Shown here: piece after piece, positions 1 to 5,358 of the stretch
Layout: every line of letters begins with the position of its first letter
Position numbering within the stretch: position 1 is the first letter of the stretch
From: Parachlamydiaceae bacterium
GTDB lineage: Bacteria > Chlamydiota > Chlamydiia > Chlamydiales > Parachlamydiaceae
Assembly: GCA_030679615.1 (NCBI GenBank)
Contig: JAUXSJ010000170.1
Span: forward strand, 1 to 5,358
Length of the DNA: 5,358 bases
Direction of reading: 5' to 3'
The notes under the pieces: model-generated
Told to the model about the DNA's origin: nothing
Databases searched by the model: none
The model's input: the letters and a program-made list of their open reading frames with translations, nothing else
Made by a program: the position numbers and the translations under genes

Positions 1-68
1 GAGAAGTAACGGTCTATCGGGCTCAGTAATCACAAATAAATGTTCTGGTAACTAAAATTTTCTCAATA

Positions 69-533
69 TCAATTCAAGATCCAAATAAATAAATTGAGAT
101 ACACTGCATAGCTGACCCAAACTAAATATGGAATTAATAAAAAAGCTCCAAGAGAGGTATGCCTTTTGAACAACAGGATAGTTGCAAAAATAGCAGCCCA
201 TAAAAAAATGATATTTACGAAGGCTAATTCCGGTTTTCTTAAACCAAAAAAAATCCAAGACCAACTAAAATTTAAAATTAACTGCAGAGCGAAGAAGAAT
301 GCAGCCATTTTTTTATTTGACGTCTGAGAAGACCAAAATAAATAAAGCGCTATCGCCATGAGAGTGTATAAAAAAGTCCAGACGATAGGAAAAACAATAT
401 TTGGAGGAGTTCCAGCCGGATGATTTAGATGAATATACCACCCCTCAATTCCCTGTTGAGTCACAAGCCCAGAAAGCCACCCTCCCCCAACACAAAGTAA
501 TAGGCATAAAATCAACCTTTTATAAGAAACCAT
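69..533 (-). CDS. tspO: TspO/MBR-family integral membrane protein (tryptophan-rich sensory protein)
   Basis: The 154-residue product has the size and layout of the TspO/MBR (peripheral benzodiazepine receptor-like) family: five membrane helices in the cytoplasmic membrane, binding porphyrins, sterols or similar hydrophobic ligands in characterised members. Visible family landmarks are a Trp-Tyr-x-x-Leu-Asn-His-Pro stretch followed by PP (about residues 32-44), then FPIVWTFLYTLMAIALYLFW, a QLILNFSWSWIFFGLRKPE segment in the middle, and a C-terminal PYLVWVSYAVYLNLFIWILN helix. Trp is abundant and is encoded by TGG. The His-Pro-Ala-Gly before Thr-Pro-Pro departs from the more usual Lys-Pro-x-Trp. 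The ATG is supported by a minus-strand Shine-Dalgarno AGAGGT at 541-546, seven bases upstream; the stop is TGA. It follows the methyltransferase gene on the same strand after 104 bp, so co-transcription is possible but a separate promoter is also likely. The family call is secure; the physiological ligand is unknown. Confidence 0.93.
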   Translation of the reverse strand: MVSYKRLILCLLLCVGGGWLSGLVTQQGIEGWYIHLNHPAGTPPNIVFPIVWTFLYTLMAIALYLFWSSQTSNKKMAAFFFALQLILNFSWSWIFFGLRKPELAFVNIIFLWAAIFATILLFKRHTSLGAFLLIPYLVWVSYAVYLNLFIWILN

Positions 534-610
534 CCTGATAACCTCTATTTAATAATCATTTGTTGTTCAAAAATTCCTGTTAAATAAAAATTAAACAAAC
601 TTAAAGCTGC

Positions 611-616
611 ATTATA
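611..616 (-). promoter_or_regulatory. Possible -10 element for the TspO gene
   Basis: Read on the minus strand, 616-611 is a perfect TATAAT, about 78 bases upstream of the TspO start codon and just beyond the methyltransferase stop. No convincing TTGACA-like -35 lies 16-18 bases further upstream, so the element is weak evidence for an independent TspO promoter in an A+T-rich intergenic stretch where such hexamers arise by chance. Confidence 0.28.
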
Positions 617-637
617 TTTTGTCTTTTAATGTATAAC

Positions 638-1240
638 TCATTGTACTATTTTTTTTGCTGTAATTTGCAAAAACTTTTCATCTTCAGAAATGCTAAGAAC
701 TTCAAAATTCAGTGTTTCCATTAGTAATTGAATTTTATCTTTATTCCAATAACAAAAAAATCTAGGTTGGCCAATTTTTTCATTTGACCATCCCTCCCCT
801 TCTCCATGTTTAACAGAAAAGGCTAGTATTCCATTAGTTGATAAACTTCCCTGTATTTTTTTTAATACTTCAATAAGCTCTTCTGAATTAAAGTGTAAGA
901 AAACAGCATTAGCAAATATTAGATCATAAACTGAAGTAAAATCATCTGTTAAAATATTAAATTCTTTAGCTGAATAGCCTTTATTCTTCAAAAAATTAAC
1001 AAATCCAACTGTGGCATCAGTTCTTTCTACAGAAAATCCTTGCGATTCAATATACTGCGCATCTCTACCAAAAGCTGATCCAATTTCAATAATACGAGGA
1101 TTTGAAGGTAATAAATTTAAGAAAAGATCTATCCAGATTTTAATGTTTCCAGTTGTTTCTGAAGGCGTGCCATTAATATATTCATTTAAACTTTGTTCGT
1201 AAGATTTTAATGTTATGCCATTAGAAGATATGTTATTCAT
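638..1240 (-). CDS. Small class I SAM-dependent methyltransferase, substrate unknown
   Basis: The 200-residue protein shows the class I (Rossmann-fold) methyltransferase order. Motif I is IIEIGSAFGRD (residues 50-60), the glycine loop that contacts S-adenosylmethionine. It is followed by an acidic strand end in VERTDAT (residues 71-77), where the Asp at 75 is the likely ribose ligand. Motif II/post-II is YDLIFANAVFLHF (105-117), and GSLSTNGILAFSVK (131-144) is the usual strand after the G-x-L-x-x-x-G turn. Length is normal for a stand-alone single-domain enzyme of the methyltransferase 11/23 type. Nothing in the sequence or neighbours identifies the acceptor. The ATG at 1240 has no Shine-Dalgarno sequence upstream, and an in-frame TAA lies only 16 bases before it, so no longer start is possible; translation may be leaderless or SD-independent. 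It is divergent from brnQ and upstream of the TspO gene on the same strand. The stop is TGA. Confidence 0.88.
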   Translation of the reverse strand: MNNISSNGITLKSYEQSLNEYINGTPSETTGNIKIWIDLFLNLLPSNPRIIEIGSAFGRDAQYIESQGFSVERTDATVGFVNFLKNKGYSAKEFNILTDDFTSVYDLIFANAVFLHFNSEELIEVLKKIQGSLSTNGILAFSVKHGEGEGWSNEKIGQPRFFCYWNKDKIQLLMETLNFEVLSISEDEKFLQITAKKIVQ

Positions 1241-1444
1241 GCTATAATTAATTTTTTAAATTTTTGTGGTTAAATAAATCAGTTTTCATTCGAAAGATAT
1301 ATATTTTGCAATTAAAAGTTTATAGTCAATCCAAATTCGATCTGACTTTAACATTGACGCTTTGTTTCAACAGTTAAAACTTTCAGGCAATTTACAATTA
1401 ATAACATTGTTCATTAACTGGATTCGAAAGTGGCTTTAAAACTA
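1241..1444. other. Divergent intergenic region, left part, no gene seen
   Basis: No reading frame of credible length or codon use is visible on either strand in this part of the gap between the divergent methyltransferase and brnQ loci. It contains the possible methyltransferase promoter. It also contains an imperfect A+T-rich hairpin (TTTAAC at 1347-1352 with GTTAAA at 1373-1378, inner TTGA/TCAA at 1354-1357 and 1367-1370) and two copies of ATTCGAAAG (1288-1296, 1422-1430). None of these can be given a function from sequence alone. Confidence 0.5.
1298..1329 (-). promoter_or_regulatory. Possible promoter for the methyltransferase gene
   Basis: On the minus strand a TTGACT hexamer (1329-1324) matches the -35 consensus at five of six positions. 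The region 17-20 bases downstream is an alternating A/T tract (1306-1298) that could serve as a -10 (AAATAT at 17-base spacing, or TATATA at 20). Transcription from here would give a leader of roughly 50 bases before the ATG at 1240. The -10 match is poor at good spacing, so confidence is low. Confidence 0.27.
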
Positions 1445-1473
1445 TTGATTATAAATTTCTTACCATGTAATAT
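1445..1473 (+). promoter_or_regulatory. Putative sigma70-type promoter for the leader-brnQ transcript
   Basis: TTGATT (1445-1450) and TAATAT (1468-1473) are separated by exactly 17 bases and each match the consensus at four of six positions. Initiation would fall near 1480, about 30 bases before the leader ORF start at 1510, which is a sensible position for an attenuated transcript. In this A+T-rich region similar hexamer pairs are common, so the main support is the location. Confidence 0.4.
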
Positions 1474-1509
1474 TAATATTCAAATTAGAAATAAGGTTAG
1501 AATTTAGTT

Positions 1510-1587
1510 ATGCTTAATCTGCATTTTGCAAACATGAACATTCAAATTATTATTAGACTCATCACTTTGAGGTGCGAACCTATGTGA
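1510..1587 (+). CDS. Ile/Leu-rich leader peptide of the brnQ attenuator
   Basis: A 25-codon ORF from ATG at 1510 to TGA at 1585-1587; an internal ATG at 1534 would give a 17-residue version. Residues 11-20 read IQIIIRLITL, so seven of ten codons are Ile or Leu, including three consecutive ATT codons (1546-1554). Over the whole ORF there are five Ile and four Leu codons and no Val. The ORF ends about 26 bases before the terminator A-run, and its last codons overlap the segment that can form the antiterminator. A leader peptide is expected to have no function as a protein: the position of the translating ribosome would report Ile/Leu-tRNA charging. A Shine-Dalgarno-like AAGG (1493-1496) lies 13 bases before the ATG, longer than ideal. 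No start is possible further upstream because of an in-frame TAG at 1498-1500. It was identified by reading the gap, not by homology. Confidence 0.72.
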   Translation: MLNLHFANMNIQIIIRLITLRCEPM

Positions 1588-1588
1588 T
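1561..1588 (+). promoter_or_regulatory. Protector hairpin over the antiterminator 5' strand
   Basis: In RNA form ATCAC (1561-1565) pairs with GTGAT (1584-1588), and inside it AGGT (1570-1573) pairs with ACCT (1578-1581) around a GCGA tetraloop of the stable GNRA class. This local hairpin occupies the bases needed for the antiterminator, so it would favour termination when no ribosome is present. It would be opened by a ribosome stalled in the Ile/Leu run just upstream. The pairing is directly visible; its role is inferred. Confidence 0.5.
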
Positions 1589-1633
1589 TAGCTGATGCTA
1601 AAAATAATAGGTTAAAAAAAACCGCACCTTGAA
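1566..1633 (+). promoter_or_regulatory. Antiterminator alternative fold of the brnQ leader
   Basis: AGGTGCG (1570-1576) is an exact copy of part of the terminator 3' arm (1635-1641) and is perfectly complementary to CGCACCT (1623-1629) in the terminator 5' arm. The pairing extends through two G-T wobbles and two further A-T pairs to 1566-1569 with 1630-1633. On the other side, AACCTA (1577-1582) pairs perfectly with TAGGTT (1608-1613), leaving the A-run and one C (1614-1622) as a bulge. A small TTAGC/GCTAA hairpin with a TGAT loop (1588-1592, 1597-1601) closes the inside. Thus 17 consecutive bases, 1566-1582, can pair with the segment that builds the terminator, and the two folds exclude each other. 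A ribosome halted at the Ile codons leaves 1566-1582 free (read-through); one reaching the TGA at 1585 covers it (termination). Confidence 0.68.
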
Positions 1634-1651
1634 AAGGTGCGGTTTTTTTTT
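1614..1651 (+). terminator. Intrinsic terminator upstream of brnQ (attenuator terminator)
   Basis: CCGCACCTT (1622-1630) pairs perfectly with AAGGTGCGG (1634-1642) around a three-base GAA loop. The stem continues through eight A-T pairs (A-run 1614-1621 with the T-run 1643-1650), giving 17 uninterrupted base pairs, followed by a nine-T tract ending at 1651. It is the strongest secondary structure in the window. It would also work on the minus strand, but no minus-strand gene is placed to use it. Lying between a leader ORF and the brnQ Shine-Dalgarno sequence, it is best read as the conditional terminator of an attenuator. Confidence 0.93.
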
Positions 1652-1675
1652 GTTTAAAAATTTATCAAAAAAAAA

Positions 1676-1681
1676 AAGGAA
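1676..1681 (+). promoter_or_regulatory. Shine-Dalgarno sequence of brnQ
   Basis: AAGGAA lies nine bases before the ATG at 1691, inside an A-rich tract that should be unstructured. It fixes the start codon of brnQ and lies downstream of the terminator, so the gene depends on read-through of 1614-1651 unless a further promoter exists. Confidence 0.75.
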
Positions 1682-1690
1682 AAATTAAAA

Positions 1691-2833
1691 ATGAAAAATA
1701 AATCGCTTGTTGTCAGTACGGGCTTCGCGTTATTTTCTATGTTTTTTGGATCGGGAAATTTAGTTTTCCCAATTACTGTTGGGCAAGAAAGCGAAGGGCA
1801 TTATTTATTTGCCGCCTTGGGTATTTTACTTACAGGTGTATTAGTTCCATTTCTTGGAGTTTTAGGAATGATGCTCTACAAAGGAGATATATATAGCTTT
1901 TTTAGATGTTTTGGAAAAAAAGGGACTTTTTTATTTTCTTTTTTAGCGCTAGCTTTAATGGGTCCATTTGGAGTTCTAGCTCGTTGCTTAACCGTCGCAC
2001 ATGGCGCTTTGTTGCTTTTATTACCTAATGCTTCACTACCCCTTACAAGCTTTTTATTGTGCTGTATCATTTATTTATTTGCAGTTAATAAGAATAAAAT
2101 CGTTACTACACTAGGAACTATATTAACACCTTTTCTGCTTTTAGCGATTGCTATGATTGCATTTTTTGGTTTAAATAAATGAACAATACCTGAAACAATC
2201 AATTTTACTGGTTGGAAAGCTTTAAAGAATGGCTTTTTCCAAGGGTATCAAACGTTGGATCTTTTAGCTGCCTTTTTTTTCTCTCAATTTTTGATCAAGC
2301 ACCTGAGTAATAAACTATCTCCAGATAATGAAGAAACTTCTTTGCTTAAACATTTTTACAAATCTTCTTTGATTGGTGCAGGTCTTTTATCTTTAGTTTA
2401 TTTTGCCTTAGTATTATTAGGTTGGATTTATTCACCTTTTTTAGTCAATATTCCTCCACAGGAAATGTTAGGTAAGATTGCGATCGAATCTCTAGGCACG
2501 ATAGCAGCTCCTTGTGTATGCTTAGCAGTTTTATTTGCTTGTTTAACGACTGCAATTGTTTTAGCTTCGTTATTTTCAGATTTTCTTCGCAACGAAGTCA
2601 CTAAGGAAAAAATAGGAAACAAACAAGCATTACTTATAACTCTAGGTATTAGTTTTATAGTATCAACATTTGATTTTTCAGGAATTGCCAAATTTTTAGG
2701 TCCAATTCTTGAAGCAGTTTATCCAGCGTTGATTGCTCTAACATTAATCAACATTATTAATAAATTTTTTGGAGTAAAGCCATCGCATTGGCCTTTTACC
2801 TTAACATTGTTAGCTAAGCTATGTTGGATCTAA
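1691..2833 (+). pseudogene. brnQ: Branched-chain amino acid carrier BrnQ, interrupted by one in-frame TGA
   Basis: Read through, the frame is 380 codons of a BrnQ/LIVCS-family cation-coupled importer of Leu, Ile and Val in the cytoplasmic membrane. The N-terminus has STGFALFSMFFGSGNLVFP (residues 9-27), the unwound first helix typical of the family, and GPFGVLARCLTVAHGA lies in the third helix. The strongest family mark, GYQTLDLLAAFFFS (residues 185-198), sits just beyond the break. A TGA at 2180-2182 (codon 164) interrupts the gene between the fifth membrane segment and this motif. The 216 following codons stay open in the same frame and keep coding character, so this is a single nonsense change, not a frameshift. 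TGA is a stop elsewhere in the window, so reassignment is unlikely. The segment downstream of the TGA could start only at TTG 2255, inside the conserved motif, although AAGGG precedes it by nine bases. The C-terminus is short: about ten membrane segments, where E. coli BrnQ has twelve. Expression is probably controlled by the attenuator upstream. A sequence error cannot be excluded. Confidence 0.88.
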
Positions 2834-3046
2834 AAAGCCTTTTGACATATTTATAGTCGATTAAATTTCAAATGTTAAAAAAGTAATTAAATTAAATTAC
2901 AATAGACTGAAAAGCTTGGAGACGTTACTTTATTTTAAATTAGCCCTAATTGAGTGTTGGTATTCTGTTTAAAACATAAACATACATTTAGAAGAAACGT
3001 AATTGAAAAGTAATATTCTCCAGCTTGATGTCAATTTGCAAAATTT
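2834..3046. other. Intergenic region between brnQ and the large ORF
   Basis: No gene is visible. The only inverted repeat noticed is a weak six-base-pair A+T-only-cored hairpin, GTAATT (2883-2888) with AATTAC (2895-2900), with no T-run after it, so brnQ has no recognisable intrinsic terminator here. Several TTG-containing hexamers (2950-2955, 2957-2962) could be -35 elements for the large ORF, but no good -10 at proper spacing stands out. Confidence 0.45.
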
Positions 3047-5358
3047 ATGATTACAGACAACTTTTATTCCAACTCCCCTCAAATTTCCTTAAACCCCAAT
3101 TCTTCTGTCATTTTAGATAATTTAAATTCATCCACTAATAATGAGATGAATACACTTCTTGAAGAATCTCCATTAAACTTCTTCTTTTCTGAAGCCGATC
3201 AACGATTGATGAAGCTATCTCAAGCAGGATTTTGCAATATATTTGGTAAATTAAATGAAACCCATCAATCTCTTTCGCTTTGTCCCGATTTTAATGATGG
3301 CAATCCATTTAAATTAATTATTCAAGAAATTTATGAAATTTTAAACAGTTATCAAAGGATTTTAAAACGTGTATTAGAAGTACCCAATCAACCATCCATT
3401 CACATTTCTATTGTCACCACACTAAACGAGTTATTTACACACTTAATTGAATGTTTTTCAAAAGAAGGTCAAGAAAAGGCAAATCAAAAATTACCCTTTC
3501 ATTTATTAGAAATGTATTTGATTGGCAGCTCAGTACTTCCTTTAATTGGAATAAACTATTTTGAAAAATTAGCGCTTTATCATTTTTCAACTTTAATAAA
3601 TGGACAACGTCTATTTTCAGAAAATGAAATTAAAAATTGGTTTCAAAATGATAAAACTAAAAAACTATTTATCGACCAATCAAATGATTTAGATACGAGA
3701 ATTGTTATTTCTAGCAATGCTATTGACCATCTAGGTCAAATTTCTAATGCCTTATTGACTTATGTAGCCGAAAAAATTCCTGATTATTCAATTACGCCAC
3801 CTTACGGAAGCCCGCCTAATTGCAATTTAAAAGCTGAATATTTACTTAGCACTGAAGCAATAAGACATAGAAAGATCGTTAGGGAAGATGTTACTCGTTA
3901 TGCAATTATTGCTTTTAATACAGCAAACAAACCTATCGATTTTAATTGCGTCGGTTCTACATTCAATCCAAAAACAAATCAATTACAATCAACATTAGAA
4001 TACTCCCATCTTTCAAGTCTAAACTCATTAACTATTCCCCTTTTTCAATTTTTATCCTCTAGCAAACCCATAAAAAAAATGACGTTTCATTCTGATTATG
4101 GCATTCAACTACTCTTAGACATTCTTTTTGATTGTTCTACACCTACAACTTATAACCATTATGGTTGGAGGCATTTTTTAAGAAAAAATATTCGCATGCT
4201 TGGTCCGGATAATGAAAAAAATATGATCAAAGAAATTTTGATTTTTCGTTCTCAAAATGATTTCAAATCAATCTCAAGGCATCATTATTTACCGAGTAAA
4301 AAAGATCAAATGACTCTCGGCGGTTTTTTATACCTTTTATTAGCTAATGATTTTTCAAAATTTGATGCAAAAATTCCACATGAACCTTATCAAATTTCTG
4401 AATTTCTCTTTAGAGCATGTCAATCACTGTCCTCAAATGAGAAAATCACTGATGACGATTTTCTGAAATTATGGAATTGTGTTGATGAATACTACTGGCA
4501 GGCAAGAGGTTGTTTCTCCAAATCAGACTCCATATACACAGCTCTTAAAGAAGCAATATTAGATGATCACGTGCCCTTCAGTATTAATTCTGCTTTTATA
4601 AAAATTTTAGCTTATTTATTTGACCCAGAATCAGCAACAACTCACTGCAACCAACCTATAATCGACTTAAAGGCACCTTTTTCTGCGCTTTTACCCATTA
4701 CGTTATTAAAAGATGTTAAAACATTAAACCAATATTTTTTAAAACATCCCTTCCCAAATTCTTTTCAAAAGATCTACGTCGCTTTTGCGCGTTCATCCAA
4801 TTTTTCTTTCAAAAACTTTCCTCTTACAATTTATAATAATATTTTTGTTAAAGATCCTAATAGTTTTAAAAAGATAATCAAATTTTGGGTTAGGGAATCA
4901 AATTGTCATTTAAAACTGATTGGATTACATCTTTATTTGGCAACTTACCCCTGTGGATCTGATTACAATCTATTAATTGATATCCTTCAAAATCTTCCTA
5001 CATTTTTCCAATATATTGAAACTAATCTTCAAAAAAATTCATTGATCAAATCAATTTTAAAAATTGTTCAAGATGACTTGCCAGAGGCCATATCATTATT
5101 AGAAGGATTAACAGATTTTAATTTTACACAATTAAATAACGAACAATGGATGACATTGTTGATTGAAACAAAATCTTCTTTTTCTACAAAAATTGCTTTT
5201 AACATTTTTAAAAACAATAATAGCTATAACATCGTTTCAGAAAAGATTAGTTTGAAACTCCTTAATGAAACAATGAAAGTTAATTTTCATCATTCATGTC
5301 AGTTATATCTTCTTGTTTTGCAACAACAACAACTCACCTGCCCTGACACTTTTTTTGA
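3047..5358 (+). CDS. Large hypothetical protein, 3' end beyond the window
   Basis: An uninterrupted frame of 770 codons runs from ATG 3047 to the window edge, where it is still open (the last two bases, GA, begin the next codon). The upstream in-frame TGA at 3026-3028 makes 3047 the first possible ATG. No Shine-Dalgarno sequence precedes it, and ATG 3146 (residue 34) is an alternative. I do not recognise the family. The first ~34 residues are rich in Ser and Asn (15 of 34) and look disordered. The remainder looks mostly alpha-helical, with one moderately hydrophobic stretch near residues 154-170 (LEMYLIGSSVLPLIGI) but no clear signal peptide or transmembrane anchor. Aromatic- and His-rich patches occur near residues 370-377 (NHYGWRHF) and 410-414. 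A four-Gln run (CAA repeated) is at residues 759-762. There is no visible nucleotide-binding P-loop or protease triad. A cytosolic or secreted host-interaction protein is possible but unproven. Confidence 0.85.
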   Translation, partial: MITDNFYSNSPQISLNPNSSVILDNLNSSTNNEMNTLLEESPLNFFFSEADQRLMKLSQAGFCNIFGKLNETHQSLSLCPDFNDGNPFKLIIQEIYEILNSYQRILKRVLEVPNQPSIHISIVTTLNELFTHLIECFSKEGQEKANQKLPFHLLEMYLIGSSVLPLIGINYFEKLALYHFSTLINGQRLFSENEIKNWFQNDKTKKLFIDQSNDLDTRIVISSNAIDHLGQISNALLTYVAEKIPDYSITPPYGSPPNCNLKAEYLLSTEAIRHRKIVREDVTRYAIIAFNTANKPIDFNCVGSTFNPKTNQLQSTLEYSHLSSLNSLTIPLFQFLSSSKPIKKMTFHSDYGIQLLLDILFDCSTPTTYNHYGWRHFLRKNIRMLGPDNEKNMIKEILIFRSQNDFKSISRHHYLPSKKDQMTLGGFLYLLLANDFSKFDAKIPHEPYQISEFLFRACQSLSSNEKITDDDFLKLWNCVDEYYWQARGCFSKSDSIYTALKEAILDDHVPFSINSAFIKILAYLFDPESATTHCNQPIIDLKAPFSALLPITLLKDVKTLNQYFLKHPFPNSFQKIYVAFARSSNFSFKNFPLTIYNNIFVKDPNSFKKIIKFWVRESNCHLKLIGLHLYLATYPCGSDYNLLIDILQNLPTFFQYIETNLQKNSLIKSILKIVQDDLPEAISLLEGLTDFNFTQLNNEQWMTLLIETKSSFSTKIAFNIFKNNNSYNIVSEKISLKLLNETMKVNFHHSCQLYLLVLQQQQLTCPDTFF

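Noticed and set aside
3..29. Possible 3' tail of an upstream plus-strand gene (frame ending in TAA at 27-29)
   Set aside because: Only eight codons are visible, another frame stays open to 54, and nothing allows a choice between them.
1011..1202. Plus-strand frame opposite the methyltransferase
   Set aside because: It is an antisense shadow of the well-supported methyltransferase gene with no start signal.
1347..1378. Imperfect A+T-rich hairpin in the divergent intergenic region
   Set aside because: It has weak pairs, bulges and no T-run; it is not distinguishable from chance pairing.
1288..1430. Two copies of ATTCGAAAG (1288-1296 and 1422-1430) as a possible operator pair
   Set aside because: A single 9-base repeat within a 450-bp A+T-rich gap is expected fairly often by chance, and the copies have no clear relation to the promoters.
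1561..1651. T-box riboswitch upstream of brnQ, suggested by the AGGTGCGAACC segment before a terminator
   Set aside because: There is no long specifier stem I and no conserved T-box bulge pairing with the tRNA acceptor end. The region is translated as a leader ORF, so ribosome-mediated attenuation explains it better.
2180..2182. TGA reassigned to Trp, or selenocysteine
   Set aside because: TGA ends the TspO, methyltransferase and leader reading frames here, Trp is encoded by TGG, and BrnQ proteins are not known selenoproteins.
1876..2691. Minus-strand frames opposite brnQ (1876-2070 and 2428-2691)
   Set aside because: They overlap strongly supported BrnQ coding sequence and have no independent features.
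2255..2833. A separate gene starting at TTG 2255
   Set aside because: It is in the same frame as the preceding half, begins in the middle of the conserved GYQTLDLLAAFFFS helix, and is explained by the nonsense codon at 2180.

Overview
This is an A+T-rich bacterial window with two genes on the minus strand at the left, a branched-chain amino acid transporter locus in the middle, and one very long unrecognised reading frame running off the right edge. The base composition, the chlamydia-like BrnQ motif, the TspO-family protein and the large ORFan suggest an intracellular or amoeba-associated bacterium, possibly of the Parachlamydiaceae (Protochlamydia-like). That placement is inference; nothing in the window proves the taxon. 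UGA acts as a normal stop: the TspO gene, the methyltransferase gene and the leader ORF all end in TGA, while Trp is encoded by TGG.

Left part (1-1240, minus strand): a TspO/MBR-family membrane protein (69-533) lies 104 bp downstream of a small class I SAM-dependent methyltransferase (638-1240). The first ~68 bases hold nothing that can be assigned with confidence.

Middle part (1241-2833): the 450-bp gap between the divergent methyltransferase and brnQ is the most interesting stretch. It holds a putative promoter (1445-1473) and a 25-codon leader ORF (1510-1587) with a dense Ile/Leu run. It also holds a perfect 17-bp intrinsic terminator (1614-1651) and a sequence overlapping the end of the leader ORF that can pair with the terminator's 5' arm to form a competing antiterminator. 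This is the architecture of ribosome-mediated transcription attenuation, and it lies directly upstream of a gene for a branched-chain amino acid carrier, so sensor and target match. The brnQ gene (1691-2833) has a good Shine-Dalgarno sequence and a full-length frame, but is interrupted by one in-frame TGA at codon 164, exactly between the first five and the remaining membrane segments. The frame is otherwise open, so this is a recent nonsense mutation, a sequence error, or (less likely) a split or recoded transporter.

Right part (3047-5358, plus strand): at least 770 codons of one uninterrupted frame, still open at the window edge. It encodes a large, probably soluble, helix-rich protein that I do not recognise, with a Ser/Asn-rich N-terminus.
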